A stretch of DNA of 56,670 nt, taken from JAMIFV01 sp035906055 (GTDB taxonomy: Bacteria > Pseudomonadota > Alphaproteobacteria > Rickettsiales > JABCZZ01). Positions 24,911-33,303 of this stretch are shown here, piece after piece. A program made the position numbers and the translations under genes. The DNA is taken from assembly GCA_035906055.1 (NCBI GenBank), contig JAMIFV010000057.1, positions 1 through 56,670 of the forward strand, read 5' to 3'. The notes beneath the pieces are model-generated. The model was not told where the DNA came from. It made no database searches and saw only the letters and a list, made by a program, of their open reading frames with translations. Position 1 is the first letter of the stretch, and the number at the start of each line of letters is the position of its first letter.

Positions 24911-25522
24911 ATGTTCACAGGTATTATCACCCATGTCGGCACGGTTGCCGCCATCGACAAAACAGGCGACTGGACGTTCACCATTGCGGCAAAAAGCTTC
25001 ACCGATGGGCTTGCCATGGGCGCATCCATCGCCTGCAATGGCTGCTGCCTCACCGCCATTGCGTGGAATGAGGACAGCTTCACGGTGCAGGTTTCCGCCG
25101 AAACGCTTTCGCGCACGTCGCTGGGCAAGTGGCAGGTGGGAAGCAAAGTAAATCTGGAGCGTGCGCTCAAAGTGGGCGACGAGCTGGGCGGGCATTTTGT
25201 CACGGGACATGTAGATGGCCTCGCGAAGCTGGAGAAGATGGAGAATAGTGGAGAGTCCGTGGAATGGTGGTTAAGTATCCCATCATGTCATTCCCGCTTA
25301 CGCGGGAATGACAAATCTCTCATTAGCTTCATTGCGGAAAAAGGTTCGGTAACCCTTGATGGGGTTTCCCTCACTGTGAATGAGGTGAAAGACGGCGAGT
25401 TCAGCATCAATCTCATTCCTCATACGCAACAATCGACTAATTTCCATATGTTAAAGGCCGGGGACAGCCTGAATCTGGAAGTGGACATACTCGCGCGCTA
25501 CATTGCGCGCCAGAAGGACTGA
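24911..25522 (+). CDS. ribE: Riboflavin synthase alpha chain with in-frame palindrome insertion
   Basis: A 203-aa enzyme that dismutates two 6,7-dimethyl-8-ribityllumazine molecules into riboflavin. The two lumazine-binding barrels are recognisable: MFTGIITHVGTV with GCCLTAI in the first, FVTGHVDGLAKL with KGSVTLDGVSLTVNEV and NLIPHTQQSTNF in the second. Between the barrels, the segment SIPSCHSRLRGNDKSLIS contains about nine residues encoded by a perfect 28-bp palindrome (25286-25313). Normal homologues go directly from the SVEWWLSIP-like strand to the FIAEKGSV strand, so this is an insertion that keeps the frame. Whether the enzyme is active cannot be seen, but the frame and all core motifs are intact. 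Confidence 0.93.
   Translation: MFTGIITHVGTVAAIDKTGDWTFTIAAKSFTDGLAMGASIACNGCCLTAIAWNEDSFTVQVSAETLSRTSLGKWQVGSKVNLERALKVGDELGGHFVTGHVDGLAKLEKMENSGESVEWWLSIPSCHSRLRGNDKSLISFIAEKGSVTLDGVSLTVNEVKDGEFSINLIPHTQQSTNFHMLKAGDSLNLEVDILARYIARQKD
25286..25313. repeat. Perfect palindrome inserted in the ribE coding frame
   Basis: TGTCATTCCCGC (25286-25297), loop TTAC, GCGGGAATGACA (25302-25313): 12-bp arms without mismatch. This core motif belongs to the widespread intergenic palindromic repeats of proteobacteria, but here it lies inside a gene and is translated as CHSRLRGND. The situation parallels Rickettsia palindromic elements. Confidence 0.85.
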
Positions 25523-25526
25523 ATCT

Positions 25527-26621
25527 ATGACGTTATCACCTATCGAAGACATTATCGAAGATGCGCGCAACGGGCGCATGTTCATTCTTGTGGACGACGA
25601 AGACCGCGAGAATGAAGGCGACCTTATCATTCCCGCGCAGATGGCCACGCCGGACGCGGTGAATTTCATGGCCAAGCATGCGCGCGGCCTCATCTGCCTT
25701 GCGCTTTCCGCCGGGCGCGTGAAGGATCTGGGCCTGCCGCTGATGGCGCGCCATAACGAATCGCGCCACGAAACCGCGTTCACCGTTTCCATTGAGGCCA
25801 AGGAAGGCGTGACCACCGGCATCTCGGCTGCCGACCGCGCCCACACGATTGCCGTGGCGATAGACACCAGCAAGGGCAAACGCGATATCGCTTCGCCGGG
25901 GCATGTGTTTCCGCTGGTGGCGAAGGACGGCGGCGTGCTGGTGCGCGCGGGCCACACCGAGGCGGCGGTGGATGTTTCGCGCCTTGCCGGGCTTAATCCC
26001 GCAGGCGTCATCTGCGAGATCATGAACGATGACGGCACGATGGCGCGCCTGCCGCAGCTTATGGAATTCGCCAGGACGCATAAGCTTAAGATTGCGACGA
26101 TCGCCGACCTTATCGCCTATCGCCGCCGCAGCGAGAAGCTGGTGGAATGCGTGGCACGCTCCAGCATCCAGAGCAGGTTCGGCGGTGAGTTCAGTTTGCA
26201 TGTGTATGTGAACCGCATCGCGTACAGCGAGCATATCGCGCTGGTGAAAGGCACGGTTTCCACCAACAGACCGACGCTTGTGCGCATGCATGCGCTCGAC
26301 GTGCTGCATGACGTGCTGGGCGATACGCATGACGCGCAGATGACCAGCCTGCATGCGGCGATGGAGCGCATCGGCGAGGAAGGAAGCGGCGTGGTGGTGT
26401 TGCTGCGCGAGCCGGTGAGATCAGCGCTTTCCGATAAGGTGCGCGCGCGTTCGGGTGAGCAGCCGCAGGGGCAGAATACGTTGCGCGATTACGGTATCGG
26501 CGCGCAGATATTGCTGGATTTGGGGGTACGCGACATGGTGCTGCTTTCCAATGCCCAGCGCCCGGTGGCGGGGCTGGAAGGCTATGGCCTGACCATTAAA
26601 GGCTATGAAAAGCTGGGTTAG
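25527..26621 (+). CDS. ribB: DHBP synthase fused to a degenerate GTP cyclohydrolase II domain (RibBX type)
   Basis: A 364-aa protein. Residues 1-200 are a complete 3,4-dihydroxy-2-butanone 4-phosphate synthase, with the metal and phosphate motifs DDEDRENEGDLI (23-34), TGISAADRAHTI, HVFPL (126-130) and GHTEAAVDV (142-150). The rest is RibA-like but has lost its zinc site. Where RibA has Cys in HSECLTGD and CDCG, this protein reads RMHALDVLHDVLGDTHDAQ (253-271) with no cysteine. GTP cyclohydrolase activity is therefore not expected and a separate RibA must exist. This is the hybrid RibBX arrangement known in Proteobacteria. It is the last gene of the nrdR-ribD-ribE run; ribH does not follow. 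Confidence 0.9.
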   Translation: MTLSPIEDIIEDARNGRMFILVDDEDRENEGDLIIPAQMATPDAVNFMAKHARGLICLALSAGRVKDLGLPLMARHNESRHETAFTVSIEAKEGVTTGISAADRAHTIAVAIDTSKGKRDIASPGHVFPLVAKDGGVLVRAGHTEAAVDVSRLAGLNPAGVICEIMNDDGTMARLPQLMEFARTHKLKIATIADLIAYRRRSEKLVECVARSSIQSRFGGEFSLHVYVNRIAYSEHIALVKGTVSTNRPTLVRMHALDVLHDVLGDTHDAQMTSLHAAMERIGEEGSGVVVLLREPVRSALSDKVRARSGEQPQGQNTLRDYGIGAQILLDLGVRDMVLLSNAQRPVAGLEGYGLTIKGYEKLG

Positions 26622-26622
26622 G

Positions 26623-26748
26623 GTGAATGTAAATGCCCCCTCACCTCGGTTTGCCTAAGGGCTTAGCTATAGCAGCTAAACCCAAGGCAAACGCGTCCTC
26701 TCCCTCAAGGGGAGAGGTAAGAAAGGGGGGGGTAATGAGTCCTGAGCC
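26623..26748. repeat. Second dispersed repeat family, copy B
   Basis: The 33-bp block at 26623-26655 is the inverted counterpart of 202-234 (one mismatch), beginning 2 bp after the ribB stop. The block AATGAGTCCTGAGCC (26734-26748) matches 311-325 and abuts the stop codon of the next minus-strand gene. In between are GC-rich stems (CCTCTCCC/GGGGAGAGG). It separates two convergent genes, as expected for a transcript-end structure. Confidence 0.65.
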
Positions 26749-27132
26749 CTAGCGGTGGTGCCCGGCAACTATGCCGTGGCTGCTGAGAATATCGCGTACA
26801 AGAGTATTGGTGAGTGTCACAATACGGCTGCTGGCAGCGCCTGCGGTTTCGCGCAAGGTTTGAAGCACATTGTTCGCGCGTAGCAGATTGTCCCGCGGGT
26901 GACCGACATTCAGTGCCATATCCAGCTTGGTATCGGCATAGGCTATCATCGCAACGCTGAGCTGTGTGCCACGGCCTGAGACAATGAGGCCTTCCTGCCT
27001 CATGGGAACTTCTACGGTGTCGGTGCCATTTCCGGGTTTATACTGCACTGGCACGGCAAGTTCGCCCAGCTCGCCCAGAAAGAGGCGATTACGGAGTTCC
27101 TGACGTAGCGGTACGATATCGCGTTCCTGCAT
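26749..27132 (-). CDS. Orphan protein, 127 aa
   Basis: No family recognised. It is soluble, with a mixed N-terminal half (LAVPVQYKPGNGTDTVEVPM) and a helical C-terminal half (NLLRANNVLQTLRETAGAASSRIVTLTNTLVRDILSS-type sequence). It ends at the repeat and starts 4 bp after the ankyrin protein gene, with which it likely forms an operon. Confidence 0.6.
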   Translation of the reverse strand: MQERDIVPLRQELRNRLFLGELGELAVPVQYKPGNGTDTVEVPMRQEGLIVSGRGTQLSVAMIAYADTKLDMALNVGHPRDNLLRANNVLQTLRETAGAASSRIVTLTNTLVRDILSSHGIVAGHHR

Positions 27133-27136
27133 TCTT

Positions 27137-27955
27137 TTATCTTACGCGTTTAAGATGGTTACCTTCAGCCGCATACGCCCTGGCACGCCTGGCCTGCCAG
27201 TTCGCAGCGTGCTGTGCATCCTCCTGCATGGCTTTGTCCATCGCCTCCTGAAGAAGTTTTTTTATGGTGGCATTGGGCGCAAGATCGGCTGCCGTATGGC
27301 CGTCACTATCTTTAGCAAACACATCGGTGCCGCAGGCAATGAATAATGGTATAAGCTTGTCCGGCCGCCATTCGCCACGGTCTGGGGAAAAGAGGCGGAT
27401 TCTCTTTTCGGCGGGCACGGAAGCGGCAAGCTCGTGCAATACGGTAGCGCCGTCGATCTCGCGTTTGGCATTGAAGAACGCCTCCTGCTCTTGTCTGGGC
27501 AGATCAAGCCCGAGATTGGCCAGCTGCATCATGCTGGCCGTCTGCTGCGAGCGCGCGGCGCGGTGCAGGAGCGGTTCGGGGAAATGATGCGCTTCATGCT
27601 TGCCTTGGGGAACCAGCGAAAGAGCGGATTGAATGAGCGCTCTGGATTCCGTACCGTCTTTATTGGGAACATATCTGGCCTGCATGGTGTTACGGATTGT
27701 CTCTTTGTCACCAAGCTCGATGGCCTTAAACAGTCTTTCTGCACGCGTCATGCCTTCATAGGAATCGGGATTGCTTTGCAGCACGTGCCGCGCTTGCGCG
27801 GCGGGCGCAGTTGCTTCTTTTAAATCTATTGGTGGGGGGAGCTGCTGGGCAGGTGCTGGCGGATTTTTGGTCCCCGCCTCCTCCATCAGCGCGAAAATGC
27901 CATCGAAGTGCGCCATATATTCTGCGTCTATTGATACACTGTTTCTACGCGGCAT
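27137..27955 (-). CDS. Ankyrin-repeat-like protein, possible effector
   Basis: A 272-aa soluble protein with a Pro-rich N-terminus (PPAPAQQLPPPID) and degenerate ankyrin repeats. Candidates are EPLLHRAARSQQTASMMQLANLGLD (split: PLLHRAARS and LANLGLD, about 127-151), GATVLHELAA (about 170) and LIPLFIACGTDVFAKDSDGH with TAADLAPNATIKKLLQEA (about 203-240). The last is the best match. Ankyrin proteins mediate protein contacts and are often host-directed effectors in intracellular alphaproteobacteria, but a housekeeping role is equally possible. No secretion signal is visible. The tail is basic and Ala-rich. It is co-directional with the 127-aa orphan downstream. Confidence 0.65.
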   Translation of the reverse strand: MPRRNSVSIDAEYMAHFDGIFALMEEAGTKNPPAPAQQLPPPIDLKEATAPAAQARHVLQSNPDSYEGMTRAERLFKAIELGDKETIRNTMQARYVPNKDGTESRALIQSALSLVPQGKHEAHHFPEPLLHRAARSQQTASMMQLANLGLDLPRQEQEAFFNAKREIDGATVLHELAASVPAEKRIRLFSPDRGEWRPDKLIPLFIACGTDVFAKDSDGHTAADLAPNATIKKLLQEAMDKAMQEDAQHAANWQARRARAYAAEGNHLKRVR

Positions 27956-28022
27956 GCCATCCCCTGTGATTCAAAAATATTTTATGAATCAGAGTGTAAG
28001 AAAAGCCTGCGGTAAATAATAG

Positions 28023-28955
28023 TTAAGATTCTGTGACAACGGTGGGGGAGTCAGGGCGAATATTGAGATAAATCAATGTAGGAGCCGAAATGAAAATAGA
28101 GGAATACGAGCCTACCACGATGCCAAACACCAGCGCCCAGCTGAATCCCTTGATCACTTCGCCGCCGAAAATGGCCAGCGCCAGCGCGGCCAGCAGCGTG
28201 GTGATGGAGGTAAGCAGGGTGCGCGCCAGCGTTTCGTTCATGCTGAGGTTGATGAGGTCGCCCATCGGCATTTTCTTGTAGCGGCGCATGTTCTCGCGGA
28301 TACGGTCATAGATCACTACCGTGTCGTTCATGGAATAACCGATGATGGTGAGCACGGCGGCAACGGCGGTGAGGCCGAAATCAAAGCCGCTGAAGGCATA
28401 GAAGCCGATGACCATGGCCGTGTCATGCACGAGCGCCAGAATGGTGCCGATGCCGAACTGCCATTCAAAGCGGAACCACACATAGATCATGATGCCCAGG
28501 CAGGCGAGCACGGTGGCCAGGATGCCGCTGGTGATAAGTTCCTTGCCCACGGTGGGGCCGACGAATTCGATGTTGCGGTATTCGATCGGCTGCCCGATGC
28601 CTGCGTTCAGATATTCCTTCACCTTGGGCACGATAACGCTGCCCTCTGCGTCCTCATTGGTCTGAATGCGCACCAGCACGCTCTTATTGTCGCCGAAATT
28701 CTGCAGGCTCACTTCACCAAGGCCTTTATCTTCAAGGCTTGCACGCATGACGGCCAGGTCGGCAGGCTGTTCGAGGCGCACGTCCATCAGCACGCCGCCG
28801 GTGAAATCGATCCCCCAGTTAAGGCTGTGCTTGGCTATGAAGCCAAACGCCATCAGCGTGAAGAGAATGGAGATGCCGAAGCCCCACCAGCGCCAGCCGA
28901 TGAAGTCGATGCGCGTGTTATAGGGGAAGAAATGGTAAGGGGGCAGCAGTTTCAT
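28023..28955 (-). CDS. secF: Protein translocase subunit SecF
   Basis: A 310-aa inner-membrane protein that assists SecYEG with SecD, using the proton gradient. It has the first helix WRWWGFGISILFTLMAFGFI, the conserved NWGIDFTGGVLMDV after it, the large periplasmic P4-type domain, and five further helices with VHDTAMVIGFYAF, TIIGYSMNDTVVIYDRIREN and SITTLLAALALAIFGG. Length is normal. secD is not adjacent in the window (about 70 bp of intergenic DNA follow on the 3' side), although it usually precedes secF. Confidence 0.95.
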   Translation of the reverse strand: MKLLPPYHFFPYNTRIDFIGWRWWGFGISILFTLMAFGFIAKHSLNWGIDFTGGVLMDVRLEQPADLAVMRASLEDKGLGEVSLQNFGDNKSVLVRIQTNEDAEGSVIVPKVKEYLNAGIGQPIEYRNIEFVGPTVGKELITSGILATVLACLGIMIYVWFRFEWQFGIGTILALVHDTAMVIGFYAFSGFDFGLTAVAAVLTIIGYSMNDTVVIYDRIRENMRRYKKMPMGDLINLSMNETLARTLLTSITTLLAALALAIFGGEVIKGFSWALVFGIVVGSYSSIFISAPTLIYLNIRPDSPTVVTES

Positions 28956-29005
28956 GGGAGCGGGATAATGGGAAAAGGAATTTATGTCAATGCCGCAGGC
29001 GTAGA

Positions 29006-29068
29006 GGCATTAGGGATTAGGCATTGGGGGGACTCTGTGCTAATTCCTAATGCCTAATTCCTAATGCC
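29006..29068. repeat. Heptad-type hairpin immediately upstream of murJ
   Basis: Left arm GGCATTAGGGATTAGGCATT (29006-29025) pairs with AATGCCTAATTCCTAATGCC (29049-29068) with a single G-T mismatch and a 23-nt loop. The right side is a 14-bp tandem repeat, TAATTCCTAATGCC, made of 7-bp CTAATKC units. It ends 8 bp before the murJ ATG and replaces a normal ribosome-binding site. Confidence 0.75.
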
Positions 29069-29076
29069 TTATTTTT

Positions 29077-30621
29077 ATGTCGCTCTTACGCGCTTCTGCC
29101 AATATCGGGTCTTTCACCTTACTTTCCCGTATTTTAGGGTTTGTTCGCGACCAGCTTATCGCCAAATTCCTGGGCGCGGGCGTGTTGTCCGACGCCTTCT
29201 TCGTGGCCTTCAAGATCCCCAATTTCATGCGCCAGCTTTTTGCCGAAGGGGCGTTCAACGCCGCTTTTGTGCCGATGTATGCGGGCACGCGCGCAAGGGA
29301 AGGCGAAGAGGCCGCGCGCAATCTTGCCAAAGAGATACACGCAGCGCTGCTGCTGGTGCTGATAGTGGTGACGGCGCTGGCCATCATCTTCATGCCCCAG
29401 CTCATGGTGGTGCTGGCGCCCGGTTTTGACAGCGACCCCGCCAAGTTCGACCTCGCGGTGCTGCTGACGCGCATCACGATGCCCTATATATTGTTCATCT
29501 CGCTGGTGTCGCTGCAGGGGGGCATACTCAATTCCATCGGCAAATATTCCGCCGTGGCGGCAACGCCCGTCATCATGAATATCTGCCTTATCATCACTAT
29601 GTTCGCCATCGGCCCGCTTACGCCTTCCATGGCGCATGCGCTTTCCATCGGCGTGCTTATCTCCGGCTGCGCGCAATATCTCTGGCTGTTCTGGCACTGC
29701 CGCCGCGCCGGGGAAGCGCCGCCCTTCATGCGGCCAAGAATAACGCCTAATGTGCGGAAGTTGCTCAAAATTATCGGCCCCGTGGCGCTTGGCTCCAGTG
29801 TCACGCAGATCAACCTCATCATCAACACCATCATCGCGTCGCATTTCGCCGGTGCGGTTTCCATTCTTTATTACGCGGTGCGCATCGAAGAACTGCCGTT
29901 CGGCGTTATCGGCATCGCCGTTGCCACCGCGCTGCTGCCGATGCTCTCGCGCCAGATACGCGAAGGCAATATCGACAAGGCCATGTACAGCCAGAACCGG
30001 GCGCTGGAGCTTTCACTGCTGTTTGGCATCCCCGCTACGCTGGCGTTGTTCATCATCCCCGTGCCTATCATCACCGTGCTGTATGAGCATGGCGCGTTCA
30101 CGCCGCAGAACACGCGCGAGACCGCCATTGCGCTCATCGCCTACGCGGCGGGGCTGCCGGGCGCGCTTGCCGCCAAGATATTCGCCTCCACGTTCTATGC
30201 CAATCAGGATACGAAAACGCCCGTGCGCATTGCCATGACCAGCGTGGCGGTGAACCTGGTGCTCAACCTCGTGCTCATGATACCGATGGGCTATGTGGGG
30301 CTCGCGCTTTCCACGTCGGTGGCAAGCTGGGTGAATGCGGTGATGCTGGCGCGCGCGCTTAAACAACGCAACCTGTTCATCCCCGATGAAATGCTGAAAT
30401 TCCGCCTTGTGCGCATGCTGCTGGCGGCGCTGGCGATGGGGGCTGTTCTGCTCATCGTGAAGCCGTTTCTGGCGCCGTATTTCAGCGCGCATCTCGCGCA
30501 GCAGGCGCTGGCGCTTATCGTGCTGATAGGCATTGGCGGCGGTGTTTATGGCACAATGCTTATCATGCTGCGCGTGGCAAGGCCGCGTGACCTGAAAGGG
30601 TATTTCAAAAAGAATCAGTGA
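29077..30621 (+). CDS. murJ: Lipid II flippase MurJ
   Basis: A 514-aa membrane protein of the MOP superfamily that flips lipid II during peptidoglycan synthesis. The family N-terminus SRILGFVRDQLIAKFLGAG and the FKIPNFMRQLFAEGAFNAAFVP loop are present, with about 14 helices and the conserved GVIGIAVATALLPMLSR and FYANQDTKTPVRIA segments. The start at 29077 matches the family, but no Shine-Dalgarno is visible because the upstream sequence is a repeat hairpin. It converges with the next minus-strand gene, with 7 bp overlap at the 3' ends. Confidence 0.95.
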   Translation: MSLLRASANIGSFTLLSRILGFVRDQLIAKFLGAGVLSDAFFVAFKIPNFMRQLFAEGAFNAAFVPMYAGTRAREGEEAARNLAKEIHAALLLVLIVVTALAIIFMPQLMVVLAPGFDSDPAKFDLAVLLTRITMPYILFISLVSLQGGILNSIGKYSAVAATPVIMNICLIITMFAIGPLTPSMAHALSIGVLISGCAQYLWLFWHCRRAGEAPPFMRPRITPNVRKLLKIIGPVALGSSVTQINLIINTIIASHFAGAVSILYYAVRIEELPFGVIGIAVATALLPMLSRQIREGNIDKAMYSQNRALELSLLFGIPATLALFIIPVPIITVLYEHGAFTPQNTRETAIALIAYAAGLPGALAAKIFASTFYANQDTKTPVRIAMTSVAVNLVLNLVLMIPMGYVGLALSTSVASWVNAVMLARALKQRNLFIPDEMLKFRLVRMLLAALAMGAVLLIVKPFLAPYFSAHLAQQALALIVLIGIGGGVYGTMLIMLRVARPRDLKGYFKKNQ

Positions 30622-30992
30622 ACGCCCTGACCGATGTCGGTTTTTATGTTATTGATTTTATTGATTGTTTTGGTTGCCCGTTCTACAAACTGATTGGCCC
30701 GGCGGAATCCTGCGATCAAATCTCCTTCGAGTCCTGACCTGTGGTAAACATCGGCCAATTTGGTACGTGCGATCAGAATCGTGCTTTCCTCAACCGTTTG
30801 AGACTCATGCTGCCCTGACGTTATTGCATGCAGCATCGCTTCCTCATGCGCATTAACGATCTGCCAGTTTTCCCGGATAAGCCTGCTTTCATTAAGCGTT
30901 ATGGAAGTGAACGCGTCGCCCGCCAGCTTTTCGTAAAGCGCTTCGCCCACAAGGGGTTTGCGTGACTTTATAGGTGCTTTCTTCTTAACCAT
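30615..30992 (-). CDS. Orphan protein, 125 aa
   Basis: Basic N-terminus (MVKKKAPIKSRKP), then mostly predicted helix (ESRLIRENWQIVNAHEEAML, IAGFRRANQFVERATKTINK). No known domain, signal or membrane segment. The 3' end overlaps murJ. It might be a DNA-binding or regulatory protein by composition, but that is a guess. Confidence 0.55.
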   Translation of the reverse strand: MVKKKAPIKSRKPLVGEALYEKLAGDAFTSITLNESRLIRENWQIVNAHEEAMLHAITSGQHESQTVEESTILIARTKLADVYHRSGLEGDLIAGFRRANQFVERATKTINKINNIKTDIGQGVH

Positions 30993-31073
30993 AATACAGC
31001 ATCATTTGCTTTGCCGGGGCAAAAGTACAATGAAGATTGTATGACAATACAACACATTATTGTTTAATTGTTT

Positions 31074-31502
31074 TTACTCTGCGTGCTGCGGGGCACTGCT
31101 TTGGACGGACGTCTGTTCGCCGCTGATCTGCCTGTTCGCATGCTTGTCGGGAATAATTCCGTACGTAACGAAACAGCAGGCGATGACCATGCCGAACAGC
31201 CCCGTGATGAAGCAGGTATCCGCTATTTTTTCAATGGTATGTAGCCGCTTGCGGTCATGACTGTGCAGCCCCCAGTAAGAAAAAAGGCAGGAAAACAGAA
31301 ATGCGAATGAAGTGACCGCTACGATGTCGTCCGCAACGGTTGCAATGCCGCTGAAATTGACAAATACACGCAGCAGCCCAAGCACGGTGAGGCATACCCC
31401 GATCATTGTCGCTGAGACGGAAAAGATATGCACGCAAAGGCTATCGCGCGTTTGCGGGTTGTCGGTGCCTATCAGTGAAGGATCGTTGTCATGCCCCTTC
31501 AT
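31074..31502 (-). CDS. Small membrane protein of unknown function
   Basis: A 142-aa protein with three or four hydrophobic helices (VSATMIGVCLTVLGLLRVFV, VAVTSFAFLFSCLFSYWGL, CFITGLFGMVIACCFVTYGI) between soluble ends. The charged loop HDRKRLHTIEK separates helices 2 and 3. It overlaps the stop of the glycosyltransferase gene by 4 bp and so forms an operon with it; it may assist or anchor that enzyme. No named family recognised. Confidence 0.65.
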   Translation of the reverse strand: MKGHDNDPSLIGTDNPQTRDSLCVHIFSVSATMIGVCLTVLGLLRVFVNFSGIATVADDIVAVTSFAFLFSCLFSYWGLHSHDRKRLHTIEKIADTCFITGLFGMVIACCFVTYGIIPDKHANRQISGEQTSVQSSAPQHAE

Positions 31503-33172
31503 TTGCCACCTCGTTCGACCTTGCTGAAGGGAGTGCCGATCACCAGCGGTTTGAAGTCCTTATAGCACTCTTCCCAGCTTTGAGTGTCTGCAAGAAACGC
31601 GGAGAGGGCATCTGCTTTCATGCTGAAAATGGCGATGTTCTCACGGCTCATGAAATTCTGGATGATGGGCTCCGCCGCCTTGCACTGCATAAGCGCCCAC
31701 ACTTCGCCGCTTTTCCAGCCATATTGCACGAACCACAAATTGGCGTGGGGGGGTATCGTGCCGTCTTCTGTGCGCTTTACCAGCTCGTCGCGGAACGGTT
31801 GCCAGCTGCTGTACGGTTTATAAGGCGATGCGAACGGGGCGAGCAGCGTGGTGTAGTTATGGTAGGGCACGTCCACGTAATGGTGGTAAGGCAGCCTGCC
31901 TTTATGTCCGGCATAATGCAGGTAAAAATGCGCTCCCATCGGGCCGGTGACGATGGCGTCTCCGGGTTGCAGGTGTTCAGACAGATAAGACTGCCCCGCT
32001 TCGTAATCTTCGTTGCGGAACCGCAGGTCGGGGTCTTTCCAGATCACGGTTTCATTCACCGCGACGAATGCGATAACGAGGATGATGAGTGAGGCAGCAT
32101 TCAGTTTTTCAGCAAGCGGTGCGAACAAAGCCGCCAGCGGCAGCAGGAAGAACGGCAGCATGAACATGGTGTGCCGGTTGGCGGAGATGGCATAAACATC
32201 CGCCAGTGAGAGCGGTATGGCGATGACCCAGAGCATAACCGCGAGCAGTAGCGCGAGGCGGTGGCGGCGCAGCGCGAATAACCCGATTGCATACAGTAGC
32301 ATCAGGGCAAAACTGCCGAGAATTACAGCCTTCTGCATCATCTCTTGCGTAGCGGCATCACTGAAGGCCGTCTCATTCACCGCCTGTACAAACGGTGAAA
32401 AATAGGAAATCAGCGGGATGACGAGTTGCGGCAAAAGCCCGCTTTCTGCCGATTGCGGCGTGAACCCGGTGGCGAGCAGGTAGGTCTTCCACATGGGAAT
32501 GGTGGTGCCGGGCGCAAGATAATAGGCATAAAAGAATGCGCCCAGTGCCAGCAGCGGAACATAAGACGCGCACAGCAACGCAAATGCAGCGAACCTGCGC
32601 TGCATCAGCAGGTATAAGCCACCCGCGAGGCCGCAGATCGCTGCCATCAGGAAGCCGGAGAAATGGCTGGCGCCTGCCAGCATGATAAGCACAGCGAATC
32701 CCAACAGATTATGTGCCTTACTCTTATGCAGCCAGCGGCACAGCAGCAGCATCGCCCAAACGCCAAACAGCATGAGGAAAGAATAATTGCGCAGCGTTAT
32801 GGAAGCGGTCACCGCTGCGGGCATAAAAGCCATGAAAGCGGCCAAAGTGAGGCCCCCAGTGCGGTGGCGGAATAATTCCTTGCCCAGGAGATAGCTTCCC
32901 CAGACAGCAAAAAGCCCGGCAAAAGCCGATACCAGGCGATGAAAAAAGAAGTCGTCCGATATGCACAACAGGTAATGGCGCAGTATCCAGACCAGTGGCG
33001 GATGCACTTCGGCGCGGGCGCGTTCCCAGATATCGAAAATGTTATTTCCCTGAGAAATAATAAAAAACTGTATCTCATCCATGGTGGGCATAATGGCGTG
33101 GGCGCCCCAGATGCGCACGAATGCGGCACCAGTGAGCACAATAAGCAGGGCGGTTTTATGAGAAGTATTCAC
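31499..33172 (-). CDS. GT39/ArnT-like membrane glycosyltransferase
   Basis: A 557-aa integral membrane enzyme with an N-terminal signature MPTMDEIQFF: the Asp-Glu (D32-E33) after the first helix is the catalytic pair of the PMT/ArnT superfamily. HPPLVWILRHYLL and the RLVSAFAGLFAVWGSYLLGKELF helix follow, then about ten more helices and a C-terminal periplasmic domain. Such enzymes transfer a sugar from a polyprenyl-phosphate donor to a lipid or protein. The acceptor cannot be inferred. A small membrane gene follows in an operon. The gene begins 132 bp upstream of and divergent from the rRNA promoter. Confidence 0.75.
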   Translation of the reverse strand: MNTSHKTALLIVLTGAAFVRIWGAHAIMPTMDEIQFFIISQGNNIFDIWERARAEVHPPLVWILRHYLLCISDDFFFHRLVSAFAGLFAVWGSYLLGKELFRHRTGGLTLAAFMAFMPAAVTASITLRNYSFLMLFGVWAMLLLCRWLHKSKAHNLLGFAVLIMLAGASHFSGFLMAAICGLAGGLYLLMQRRFAAFALLCASYVPLLALGAFFYAYYLAPGTTIPMWKTYLLATGFTPQSAESGLLPQLVIPLISYFSPFVQAVNETAFSDAATQEMMQKAVILGSFALMLLYAIGLFALRRHRLALLLAVMLWVIAIPLSLADVYAISANRHTMFMLPFFLLPLAALFAPLAEKLNAASLIILVIAFVAVNETVIWKDPDLRFRNEDYEAGQSYLSEHLQPGDAIVTGPMGAHFYLHYAGHKGRLPYHHYVDVPYHNYTTLLAPFASPYKPYSSWQPFRDELVKRTEDGTIPPHANLWFVQYGWKSGEVWALMQCKAAEPIIQNFMSRENIAIFSMKADALSAFLADTQSWEECYKDFKPLVIGTPFSKVERGGK

Positions 33173-33303
33173 GCGAGTCTGTCGGGAGTGAAAAAAGAAT
33201 GATCGCGATTACATTACGCGAAGTGGCATTGTGTCACAAGTGCAACGAAAAGCTTAGGAATTTGCTGAAAAAATCTTTTTATAAAAAAAATGTAAAATGA
33301 CCG

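Noticed and set aside
26749..33172. Prophage or integrative element
   Set aside because: No integrase, capsid, tail or conjugation gene was found; secF and murJ are core genes.
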